This document shows, one piece after another, positions 11,726-22,131 of a stretch of 64,000 nt of DNA. Below the pieces are notes generated by a model that saw nothing but the letters and a program-made list of their open reading frames with translations, ran no database searches and had not been told where the DNA came from. Numbering within the stretch: the stretch's first letter is position 1; the number at the start of each line of letters is the position of its first letter. This DNA comes from Pleurotus djamor (lineage: Eukaryota; Basidiomycota; Agaricomycetes; Agaricales; Pleurotaceae), in assembly GCA_029747585.1 (NCBI GenBank), contig JAPEVF010000013.1, positions 141,063 to 205,062 of the forward strand, given 5' to 3'. The position numbers and the translations under genes are program-made.

Positions 11726-12554
11726 ACTCGGATGGGATTCGCCGCACCTGACGGCGTATGTGACTGTGAGTACTAAACCAGCAACATGAAGAAGCCTGTC
11801 ATTTCATGAGAAACTCCGTATTCCCAATATCAAGCCCTCTAGTCCGAGACGGATGAACAGCCATTTGGGTGGCGCAGGATGCTGCGATTTCCGAGCCATA
11901 ATCTGGCACACGAGTTACGAGTCGGAATAAGATTCATCTGAAAGTTGACCAACAACGGATCATGGCCTGTACCACCACAAGGCGGATAGACTTGTGCTCT
12001 CCATGTGGTCGACCTTAGCCGAACCGGCAACTTATATCGATCTACCAGGCTTTCAGAGATATAACATCGACTTTTCAGTTTCAAGGAGACGTACTGACGG
12101 TGAGGACGCTGAAGTTTGAGGCTTGTGGGGCCGTCTCCGCGTTCAAAATTGATATCACAACCCGTTGACGGGCTATTGACATGAAATGATGATGGCGACG
12201 GAGACCATGCGAACGCTGTGCCAAGCACTTGTGAACAGCAGAACTTCCATTCAGAGGACAAGAGCTATAGGAAGGATGAGGCCGCCATGCAAATAGTCAA
12301 AGCTCGTAAGGGGACTTACTACTTCGTGCCATGAAGGGAAGGCACAACGAAGCCCATAGTCAGGTTCAGCGCAACGCGCCACCCAATACGGAAATTAGCC
12401 ACGAGGCACCCACATGCGGCTGTTTTAAGCGCTCCGATCGATCATTTGGCCCCAGCCTGAAAAAGGACACCATGTCGATGTGCTCACGTTTCCTCCCTTC
12501 CTGAGCGTCGTTCCCAACGCCCGCTTTACAAGAACGTCGTCGTCGTCTAGCACG
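11726..12554. other. Upstream region of the AIG1-like gene
   Basis: It lies between the left inverted arm and the coding start at 12555. Short frames only. It should hold the promoter of the membrane-protein gene, but I find no clear TATA box. Confidence 0.4.
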
Positions 12555-13568
12555 ATGTCGAGAACACTCTCGGCGCTGGGCGTTTCCAATCCTTTTGACC
12601 CAAAACGTGCCTTTTTAACGTCTCCGTTCCTTTCTCCTTTCGGCGTCTTCGTCGTTCGCGCCATCTTCGCCGCTTTCTCACTGTCAACTTGCATCGCTGT
12701 GCTCGTTACGCAGGCCACGACTCTGACCGACAACGTCAACAACGATGACCAGAACCAGTTTCTGTACTACTCGTACTTCACCTCATTAACCTTTATCGGC
12801 CTAACGGCCTACTTTGTCGTGTCGAGCGTTCATTCGGGCGTGTACGCTTGGAAAGGAGTGTATTTGCTGAGAAGATGGGGGAGGATCGTGCAGCTGCTGC
12901 ATGTTTTACTGTTTTCTACCATTGCGACATACCGTACGTCGTTTTACGTGGATATATGCGCCGTTTTTGCTCACTTTTGATGATGCCGACGACCAGCTCT
13001 TTTGGTGACGGTGGTGTACTGGGCGCTCTTGGCATCACCAGCGACGTTCTCAACGCCCTTTTCATGTGAGTCCACATGCACTTTCGCAGCGCAACTGCTA
13101 CTCACGGTGCTTCCAGCTTTCTCTTCGATATCCCAACATATCCTAAACTCGGTTTTGGCTCTGACTGAAATACTCGTTTTATCAAACGTCGAATCTCTAC
13201 CCTGGCTACATCTGCCCATTTGCATCGTCATGCTGGGTTGCTATCTCGGTGTGGCGTACATCACCCATGCGTCGCAGGGTGTGTATGTCTACTCTTTCTT
13301 GGACCCTGGCGAGCAAGGCGCTTTGCTAGCCGCATATATCATTGGAATCGGTGTCGGCGAATGCGTTGCCTTTGTCCTTGCATGGGCATTGATGCGTCTA
13401 CGCGTCTGGTTCGTGTCTAGGCGTCGTACGCCCGGAACGACTACGCTAGGAGAAGCTGGGGACGATGAGAAGAAGGAGAGGGAAGTCGTGGAAGTGCTGG
13501 AGGATTGGGAAGAAGTTGAGATGTCGCCGTCCCATCACGCCAAGCATGGCCATGCTCACGCTGTTTAG
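12555..13568 (+). CDS. FAR-17a/AIG1-like membrane protein, 299 aa
   Basis: Multi-spanning membrane protein of the FAR-17a/AIG1 family; animal members hydrolyse fatty-acid esters of hydroxy fatty acids, and the fungal role is not established. Exons 12555-12933, 12997-13065 and 13117-13568 join in frame. I chose the ATG at 12555 (MSRTLSALGVSNPFDPKRAF) over the one at 12480 because the family begins near the DPK motif. Hydrophobic segments: residues about 33-53, 72-95, 112-135, 150-175, 190-210 and 225-245. Family-like stretches are LLHVLLFSTIATY, WLHLPICIVMLGCYLGVAYI and YSFLDPGEQGALLAAYIIG. The C-terminal 55 residues are acidic and cytosolic-looking, with His residues near the end. The gene lies between two inverted repeat arms. 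Confidence 0.72.
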
Positions 13569-13804
13569 CTTTAGGAGTATTATTTATTATCATAGCATTG
13601 GATGGACTTACTCGATTCGAACATAGGTAGAATCTGGAGGAGACACTCTGAATCCGTCACGATACACTCCCTTTTTGATTTGTTAGATGGCTACGTTGAA
13701 AGCGCTGGGTCCGATCCCCTCTTCTGTAAGGGAAAGGGTGCCAATACCAATCCTTGGAACCTATCCAACCTCAGCTAACGCGGTTTGGTGACGCGCAACT
13801 TGTG

Positions 13805-14370
13805 TACTAAATTGGAGAAACTGCTGTATCCTCCTTCTTCGGGATTGTTCTCCGTGGTGGACCAGTAGGCTAGCCAATGCTTAGTAAGTACGCTCCTTGC
13901 TGGATCCTATTATCCGCTCGATTTGGTTGACTCAATCATGGCGTGATTGCCTAGAAGACCTGGCCTTGTCCTCCGTCTTGCCTGATACAGATCCACGGTG
14001 AGACTCTCTGCTCGTATCCAGGTTCTTCCAACAAGCAGTACTAACTGGTGTTTGGGTAGGTCCATCATCAGCAGAACTACAACACCCATGCGTTGTAGGC
14101 GGAGAGAGGGCCCACCACCTTGATGTGAACAGGTATAAATAGAATCGGATTCGCTATGTTAGGATGCACATAGGTTTTCGCAGACGCTCAATTGATGCCG
14201 CGATCAATGGTATGCCTGATATCTTGTCTCTCCATACTCGTTTAATTCTCATCAATTCTACCCGTAGTGTCTTTGTACTCTGAGTCCAGGAGAGGTCTGA
14301 ATTCGTATTTGCTGTAAGACATGATCCACCGTTCATTGATGTCCGAACTCATTCTTCATACAGGTACCTG
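13805..14370 (-). repeat. Inverted repeat, right arm
   Basis: Reverse-complement partner of 11165-11725. Similarity fades before 13805 and beyond about 14370. TATAAATAG is on the plus strand here, again facing away from the enclosed gene. The two arms bracket about 2.1 kb. Confidence 0.8.
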
Positions 14371-15646
14371 GCAGGGGTTGCTGTTTCGTACCTGGCTATA
14401 CCGTTTTCCTGTGGACTCCGTAATGGAATTCCCCACTGAAACTGAAAAAAAAACCCCGAGGCCCGAGATCGGCTCCGCTGCGCAACCCTATCTATGGACG
14501 AGGCCTAGTAGACGACCGCAGGCGAGGTCATCCTGTCTAGGAAAGCCTTATCACCGCCACGAATTGACCAAGGGCTTTATTCCAGCCTTTCATATCAGCC
14601 GCTTTACCTAGCTGTAGTCAGGGACTTGCGATTCCTCAATGACTACGCCAATTTTTGATGGGCTCTATAAGAAAGCACGGATCGATGATTCCCAGAAAAC
14701 AAGAAAATGAGTCAGTAACAACGTCTTGTATAGGACTGAGATGTAGATATGAGTCATCCATTCTCCCGACTACAGCGAGGACACATCAGTCGACCTAAGA
14801 CTTGGCCTTTTCGCAGAAACTACGGAGTGCCCCTTCTTGAACACTTGAAAACCTTGTTTTGGATCGCCATCCGCCGATGTCAATAGCATCGAACCATTGT
14901 ACTCTACGTCTCCGACATCATTTTGATTCGCCTCTCACGTCTACCTAGGTGGAAGTAGCTGATGGAACGCCACTATGTCACCTTCTTGAATTCGTTCAGC
15001 TCAGCCTAGTCGCCCGGCCATGTACCTCCGTGGAAATTGTGGGCCGCTGAAGAGTGGAGAGCAATCTTTAACGTAGTTGACAGACCGATCGGCGTCTACC
15101 TTCGATTCGCAAGCAAATCCGAACGGCCTTCTTGCTTCGAAGTTCGAGCGCCAGGAACTGGGAAAGGAGGTCTCAGGGGCTGGGCACCGAAACCCCCTGA
15201 GGCTGAACCCGCGCCTGAACCCACCCTGAACCGCAACCACGACCATGACTTCGACGCCTCAGATCTTCTCGCTGCCCTTTGAACTCATTGAGACTACTAG
15301 GGACGCCTGCGTCGTCAAAAAAAACCCTTGCTTGCTCTTTTGGTACTTTGAATATGGTGGATGTTGTGCGCAAACATTGTATAAAGTAATCTAAAGAATA
15401 TTTATAGGATCTATTCTCAGAGGATCGACTATCATCCTCTCGTCATAGAGGTTGGTTTCCAGCCTAGATTTAAAGCATTCCATAGCGCCGCTTTATAGCC
15501 TGTAATTTGGATCACATCGTCTGTTCACGTCTACACGAACGGACCAAAAACAGATTTAACCAACTTGGCAACAATGAGTGGGTGTCATGAAAGCAAGGTG
15601 ACTCAGTATCCTATAGTCGATCTTCAATTCGTCGGCTCTCACCTGA
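14371..15646. other. Intergenic region with a possible F-box relic
   Basis: Mostly nothing recognisable. At 15244-15300 the plus strand reads MTSTPQIFSLPFELIETT, reminiscent of the start of an F-box, but the frame does not continue into the family sequence. It may be a relic or chance. Confidence 0.35.
15419..15466. repeat. Dispersed 47-bp repeat, copy 2
   Basis: Differs from the copy at 4609 by one substitution (CGTCAT for CGACAT) and one extra T. Both overlapping hairpins are preserved. The flanks are unrelated to those of copy 1. Confidence 0.7.
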
Positions 15647-15902
15647 CTAGACAAGTACTTCTCCACCGTCGCGTCCCATCTCACAGTCTGCCTTCATAAT
15701 TTTCTTGGACGCTCGACGGTCTCCAGAACCTCCTCCGTTGATGAAGACGTTCTCCCAAATATTGAGTAATGGAAAAATGCATTCAACGGCAAAGACATGG
15801 CCGTCGACAAGGGAGAGATCACGATTGGTTTTGGACGCTTTGGAATCGGGAAGCCAGATGAGGACGATTTCGCCCAAGATAGGATCCGCAGTCGTAACCT
15901 AA
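15647..15902 (-). CDS. Unrecognised coding-like segment, possible exon
   Basis: An open minus-strand frame of about 85 codons contains GEIVLIWLPDSKASKTNRDL and ends at a stop at 15647. It looks more protein-like than its surroundings, but I find no start, no partner exon and no family. It could be the last exon of a small gene or a relic. Confidence 0.25.
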
Positions 15903-16348
15903 GCTGAGCGTCGTAGTCTGAGATTAGGAGTAGGGCCGCATCATCGTTTTCATAGCCTGGTAAGAAAGGAGTCGTCCGCGAAGAAAAGTCGGGATAATCA
16001 AAATTGGTGGTGAGTTTGTTCAATCAATCGCTGACTTCGTTGCATGAAGGTTTTTCTACACGGGAACGCTTTGAGACATCGGAGATGGCGATGGCGACGC
16101 GGGAAACAGAAAGACTTTCCGGGAGTCCTTAGGATGACATACTCGCGATGACACGAAGGACTGGATGACACAGCGAGGATGACGTGAAATCAGCAATTTA
16201 GGCAGTTTCGACTGCCTAATAAGGAAAGCAAAGGACATGACAAGTCGATAATGACGTGATTTAGCGTGCGAAATTCGACTCGGGCATTTCGGATTACTAA
16301 ATAAGGCGAAGATGAGAGTTGAGAGACCTTGCAAGCAAGGTAATCCTT

Positions 16349-17806
16349 ATGGAACTTGAATGGGACGATGTACTCCGAGTTCGTGGGGTGAGGTGCAACT
16401 TCGATACGAAATGAGCGTCCCCTACTCATATTGTCTAGACCTGTAGGACACTTCACGATGCAACGAGAAGTCTATCTGTATGGCGAAACTCACTCGCGAA
16501 GCTCTCGGGCTCGTATACTGTGCCCATCTTGACTCCGAAGCCCCTAGGGATGTACAATTCCCAACAGCTGGAGACTTTGTTTCTCAGATGGATGCGTGCG
16601 GAGTCTGTGTGGTCTCCGTCGAGTACATTGAAGACACCTGTCTACCGACACGTTCGATCAGCGTCGAGCTCGTCAACCCTAGTCCTCGTTGAGGGTGGTC
16701 GCTGGCTGCTGACCACCGATAAGTGCGACAAAGGATCGATCATGGCTCATCTAGTGGACTCACCTGAATTGGTCTCAACGGTGCTCATACTTGGGTCCGA
16801 CGAATCCTATGTCACGAATATGCATGCTATTGTCGACCACACTTCTTCTACTCTAGAGTTCGACCTATCTCTTACTTATGACCACCGTTGAGTCTGATTC
16901 TCTTGTGTACGGTTAAAACGCTGACTTGTCCATTCCTTGTGATGAAACAGTCGAGCCTTCAAGTGATCCCACAAGATTCGAAGTTTGGCGCGTTACTGAA
17001 ACCAGCGACGGTAATAGTCTCCTGGCGCGTCGGATTTCTGTCGTTTCCACTCGAACTTTCACCGATACCATTTTCAAGTCATCCTTCCTCGGGCCTTGGT
17101 ATGCGCATTTTTCTTACTCGGACGTGATCGAAGTGTACGACTGGAGACAGTCCGACTCTGAATTCCACTTTAAATCCGCCATCAAGGCGAACTCTGGGGC
17201 AAGGATTGAAATTGTGTGTTATTATCTTCAATCTTGGATATTGTATACTAATAGTGATACCCCTGCTAGATTGGGATCCACCTCACTCCTGGTAACAAAT
17301 TACTGCTCCTAGGACACTCTTCGATATCTATGATCCCCATCCCAGAACCTACTGCTCAGCTCCTCAATGGTCCAGAATCGATCTCGAGCCCGCCTCCTCC
17401 GCTGTTCCACCTAAACCTTCGCCGTGAAGACCTGGTATGGAATAGCATCTCTCCATGGATAGGATCCAATGAAAATGCATACGCTTCATTCTCGACTACA
17501 AGAGGGATATATTTCATCCATGTCCAAGACAATGAGGCATTGGTCAGAAAGATGCACGACCGTAGATTGCATTTTATCTCCTCGTTCCCCTTGGGCCCCC
17601 ACCGTGGTGCGGTGAACATGAAACGAGGAGGGGGAAACAATCTGATGACTATGAGTCTTCGACGGGAACCCACAGTCTATTCATATAGTACGTGTGGTCC
17701 ATGCGAGGGAGTTGGTCCACGGTCAGCGATCGACGAATGGAGTGGTCGCGTTGTAATGTATTTGAAGGATCCGGACCTGTCAATCACGGTAATCGAGCCT
17801 CAATAG
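16349..17806 (+). CDS. F-box family protein D, N-terminally shortened, 428 aa
   Basis: Same family and intron positions as A and B but on the plus strand. Exons 16349-16387, 16439-16886, 16951-17213 and 17270-17806 join in frame. Exon 1 encodes only MELEWDDVLRVRG, the second half of the F-box; the LPxEL half is missing because the upstream frame has a stop. Then follow TCRTLHDATRSLSVWR, the WSP/RHVRSAS region, FEVWRV, IEVYDW and DEWSGRVVMYL. The introns sit exactly where they do in A, including the GTTGAG donor. It may be 5'-truncated, use an unseen upstream exon, or make a protein with a weakened Skp1 contact. Confidence 0.65.
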
Positions 17807-17972
17807 ACGATTACGTAGCACAGTCTCTTGTTCACTCTTTCTTGACTTCGCCGAGCATATGCGAGCACGGACGTTTTAATTGGCCATAGACATGACCTGG
17901 ACGGGCCATGACTACGCATCTCTTAGGAACCAAACACAATAATAGCTTGAAGAGTTTCATGAAGGCTACCAG

Positions 17973-19531
17973 CTATTGTGACTGACCGTCGAGAAGAGAA
18001 ATCGAAGCATTAGACAAATACATTACAATCCGCCCACTCCACTCATCAATTGCTGGACGGGCCCCATAGGCTCCGTAAGGACCACTGTCACCTCGAGTGT
18101 AGTACTTCATCGTGCACTCCATGTTCATATTTATTGCTGTAAATTGCTTTGACAGATTCACCAGTGCTCGATGTACCCCCAAAGGAAACCCGAGCTCGTA
18201 CAAAAACGGAGCCCTAAGTAACGTTGTGACGAGGACTTCAGTGTGGACAATATGAACGAGGTAGATCGCACTTGAAGTTGCGACCACCGTAGACATATCG
18301 TTCTGATCACCGATGCAGGGAGATGGAGACTCCCGGACGATAGAATCTAAGGCTGGTAGGGCAAGGTTGAAAAGGTGCGAAGGTTCCACGGACTTTGGTT
18401 GAACGGCGGAGACGTGTGAAGGTTCGGGGACAGCGAGCACTGAGAAGCCGTTTTCGGATTTCATAAGCATCTTGCACCCATGGAGGAGCCAGAGCCATAC
18501 CTAGCGGTCAAATTAGCGAGGAAGTGAAACGGTGCTTGGGATAGGGTGTACCGCGTGTTCAGGCCGTGTACCCCGGCTCATGCCAGAAAAGACGGACTTG
18601 CAATGGTTCCAATCGCTCGATCGCTGCCAGTTGTAGACTTCGATCACTTTGAGTCCATGAAAGCGCGCAAACCAAGGACCAAGGAACGATGTCGAAAAGT
18701 AGGTGCGAACGCCATCAGGGAGCCGAGTGAAGAATGTGGTTACTTTGTTAGCAGAGAGCTTAGCATCTGCGTCTTCAACAACTCGCCATATCTCGACCCT
18801 TCCGTGATCAGGCATGGAATTATCTTCAGAACGACGGAGGTAAGTTGCGAAGACAACGATAGAAGAAAGATCAACTCAACACTCTTCATATACAAGACAA
18901 AGGTTGAAGGCTAGTATTGGGGAACTGTGGTCGACTTCTGAGTGCATATCTGTAACGACGGCATCGTCGACTCGATTATGGATAAGGAGGGCTGATCCAA
19001 TCTCAGATGATTCCGAGTCCAAGAAGTGGACATAAACAGATCCCTTGTCGCTATCATCAGTGGAGAGCAGCCAGCGACCACCCTCAGTTAAGGTAAAAGA
19101 CGATTTCATACTGCCCGGTCGAATGTAGTGGAACACTGGGGGTTTCCGTGTTGCCGATGGCGACCAGAGCGAGTCAGCACGAAGCCATTTCACGACTAAA
19201 TGCTCCAGCGCTGGTGATGTATAGGTTTCCAAGGGCTTCGGTGGAAAAATTGGGACAGTTTAGGACTCGGAAATTTGGTGGAATAATCGGCGCCACAATG
19301 CAAGGCTTTTGGATGCATCATACAGTGATCTACATGTCTGGAACGGGTGTCAAAATGGTTCAGTCTCGTAAAGACCAACAAGTACTAGGTTGAGTATCTT
19401 ACCACGCGGGCGCGGAGAACGTCTGCCCACTCCAGTTCGAGTAGCACGGCTTCAAGGAGTTCAATGGGCAAGGAAGAGATTTGCGCCATTGAAGAACAAT
19501 CTGTAGGGGCAGTTAGCGTCTCGTTGTGCAT
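17973..19531 (-). pseudogene. F-box paralog E with an in-frame stop
   Basis: It starts at the ATG at 19531. The F-box reads SSLPIELLEAVLLELEW, then ADVLRARV, complete and close to the others. After the intron the frame reads TCRSLYDASKSLALWRRLF, then HQISES-stop-TVPIFPPKPLETY. The TAA at 19260-19262 stands where A, B and C have tyrosine in the DSYAAP-type motif. Downstream exons (VEIWRV, IEVYNW, DEWSGRIVMYLSN) remain open. This is the second family copy with a single tyrosine-to-stop change, at a different tyrosine from C. Confidence 0.72.
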
Positions 19532-19748
19532 GGTTGTTGCGGTTCAAGAAACTACTCAAACACGCAACAGGGCCCTTGTACTCCTATCAAGGCGGAAATC
19601 CCGAAGCCTGGTGCAGCTATGTACGATAGAAACATGATGAATATACGGTAAAATAATCTGTATCACAAATAATGGAAATATATGTAGAAATGTCCGTGCA
19701 GAATCCCGATAACTATGGAGTATAACTTGCGTAACATGAGAGGAAACA

Positions 19749-21709
19749 TCAATCATAGGTACTCATGACCTTTTCGAATTCATCATCCCACTCAAGGGAG
19801 ATGTCGCCGAAAGAGGAGTCACCATGGGTATCTCCTTCTTCACATTCATCATCCGCATCGTCCATGTGTGTTGGTATTGGTACTGGTGGGCTCTTTGCTC
19901 GTGCAGGGTCATGAGCAGAGGAAGCGACCACCTGGTTGGATGAAGAGGCAGCATCACGCCCCCGCTTTTTAGGCAGGCCAGAAGTGGGAGGCTTAGAAGA
20001 AGACACGACAGCGGCAGCGTTGGGAATGGGTCGTGAAGACGATGACGCGTCTGTACCGTCCATAAGGGCGACGCTTTGCGGCTGCTTGGGCAATAAAGGA
20101 ACCTTGAAGCTTCGTTGCTTCATTGGCAACGTGGTAGTGGATGATGACATAGTGCGTTGTTGTTGTGAAAGGGTTGGTGGACCACGCATGCCTAAACGGG
20201 GAGGCGGCGGTCGATTATGTGAGGTCGGTATTCCGACGGAGCGTGAAGTGGGGTTCGATATTAAAGTCGAGGAGGTGCTGGGACGACGTGACGAAAGAGC
20301 GCCAGCGTCTGTGTTCGAAGATGGTGATGAAGACCTTCCTTTTCCTTCCTGGGTATCGACACCTATGGGGGTCGAAGTGAAAGGTGGACGGAACGGTTGG
20401 GAAAGCTGGGAAGAATGTGGTTCGTTGGGCTTTGGCACGACCCTCGGACGATTCGGTGGTTTGAATGGTGCTGGTGCTGGCGCGTGGGGGCGCTCTGATT
20501 GGTGTGGTTCGTATATCGGCGGTGCGGAGCTCGAGTAATGGTAATGCGAATCCATATCTAGGCTCACATCCATATCCATGCTGGCATCTATCCCCGACTG
20601 TAGAATCTTACTAGAAAAGTGATGGTCTTCATCGTCACACGCATCGTCTAATTCCATGGATGTAGAAGGCGAAGTAGCAAACGATGTGCTAGGCAGCGAC
20701 GCCGAGCGAGTAAAGCGAGAAGTATTGGAGTTCGTGGAAGTGGTCGTAGAGGATGAGGTCGTTGAAGTTATGGACGTCGACCTCGTTGATAGCCGGGACG
20801 AAGATGCAGAAGCTGAGGACGGCTGAGCGTTTGACGAGGTGGACGTAGACTTGGTGACTCGTCGGGCAGCAAACAACATATGAGCTGGGGCACCACCATC
20901 CGATTCCTCCGTGTCCCCTCCAACCTCAGCTCCAGGACCGGTGTCCACATCCATTGAACACGAGTTTTGGCGACGGAGTGGCGCTCGCGGCCTCAGAGCC
21001 GCGACACCAGGCACCCTTGAAGCTGAACTCGACCGACTCGGCAGTCGAGCGATCACCCGGGTGCTCTCTGAAGATGACGAGGAACGGTCCCCCGCATTCA
21101 ACTTTTGCGCGACAGACTTGATGAGAGACGGAAAGATAAGGTTGAATTGCAGGTCATCAGAATTGCTCGCACTATTTCCACCAGCAGTTGTGGATGCCGG
21201 AAGCGTTGCAGATTGGGCGTAAGTTGTAGCATGCCGAGGGCGTGACGAGTTTCTCGACGTTGTTCTTATATCATCTACGCTCCCAGACGAACGCGATGTC
21301 GATGCCAGTTTGGGTGCTGTGGCACGCAGTCTGCTAGGCTGTCCCGTCGTTGCCGTCGACGACGGCGAATGAATATCCCTAAGCAACGCACTTCGAGAGT
21401 TAGTTCTCTCCGGCGCTATCAGAACGAAAGGTCCTTGTCAGCATAGCTTCCACTTGATAGAGAAAAGGGCTCACTGCTCCCCCCACCCAGCCCAAACGCT
21501 CCCTGTCTCCCTCTATGCATGTTCTTAGAGCTAGACCCACTCCGACTACCATCATGACGCGTCTTCACTACAGAAAACGCGTCCAGTGTCGGCAATGTCA
21601 CCTTCGATTGGGAATGCCACCCGATAGTTGGCTGCGACATTGGAATCCCTGAAGAAAACGGAGTCTGAGAGCTCGGTATGGGTATTTGAGAAGACGGTGG
21701 GAAGTTCAT
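19749..21709 (-). CDS. Serine-rich disordered protein, 633 aa
   Basis: Not recognised. Two exons, 21709-21475 and 21415-19749, join in frame across a 59-base intron. The protein is dominated by Ser, Thr and Pro and is almost certainly disordered for most of its length. Features seen: an MDVDTG stretch and the related MDMDVSLDMDSH stretch, a basic KQRSFKVPLLPK segment, a KKRGRD nuclear-signal-like patch near the C terminus, and an acidic end (DDADDECEEGD, then SLEWDDEFEKVMSTYD). These suggest a nuclear regulatory protein, which is inference. The coding start is the ATG at 21709, just downstream of a trinucleotide repeat in the leader. Confidence 0.65.
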
Positions 21710-21720
21710 TGTAGCTTATA

Positions 21721-21765
21721 GGTCGTCGTAGTCGTAGTCGTCGTAGTCGTCGTAGTCGTGGTGGC
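21721..21765. repeat. GTC/GTA trinucleotide repeat in the 5' leader
   Basis: Units of GTCGTA and GTCGTC alternate over about 45 bases directly upstream of the serine-rich gene's start codon. In the transcript (minus strand) this becomes a GAC/TAC-rich leader. Confidence 0.7.
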
Positions 21766-22131
21766 GAATGTGGCCGTCCTAACAGTGCTCGTTTGAAAAC
21801 AATGCCGAGCTGCCCCTGAGGCACGGCATAAGGGTGGCACTTTTCTAAAGTGTCCTAGATGCAGTCCGAAAGCGAGTTCAACGTCGTGAACGACGTCGAC
21901 GAAGCAAGAAATAAACTCAATGGAAAGTTGAAGGCAAGTTGAAGGAAAGTAAGGAAAGTCAATGCAAAGTGGCACTTCATTCAGCGCCTATCAATATGTT
22001 CCTAAGCGCTGAATATCGTACCGAAACCTTTATAATTTTTCTACATTACGGATCGCTGCGTAACTGGCTGATTGTCCATGTATGTCAGTACATAGGACGA
22101 AGGCTGGATGGAATGCAATATCTGGCATACT

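Noticed and set aside
12425..12742. Minus-strand frame over the AIG1-like start
   Set aside because: The plus-strand exon chain matches a family across two introns; this frame is its shadow.
19936..20538. Plus-strand frame of 200 codons
   Set aside because: Antisense shadow of the serine-rich gene; its Gly/Val-rich sequence mirrors the Ser/Pro codons on the other strand.
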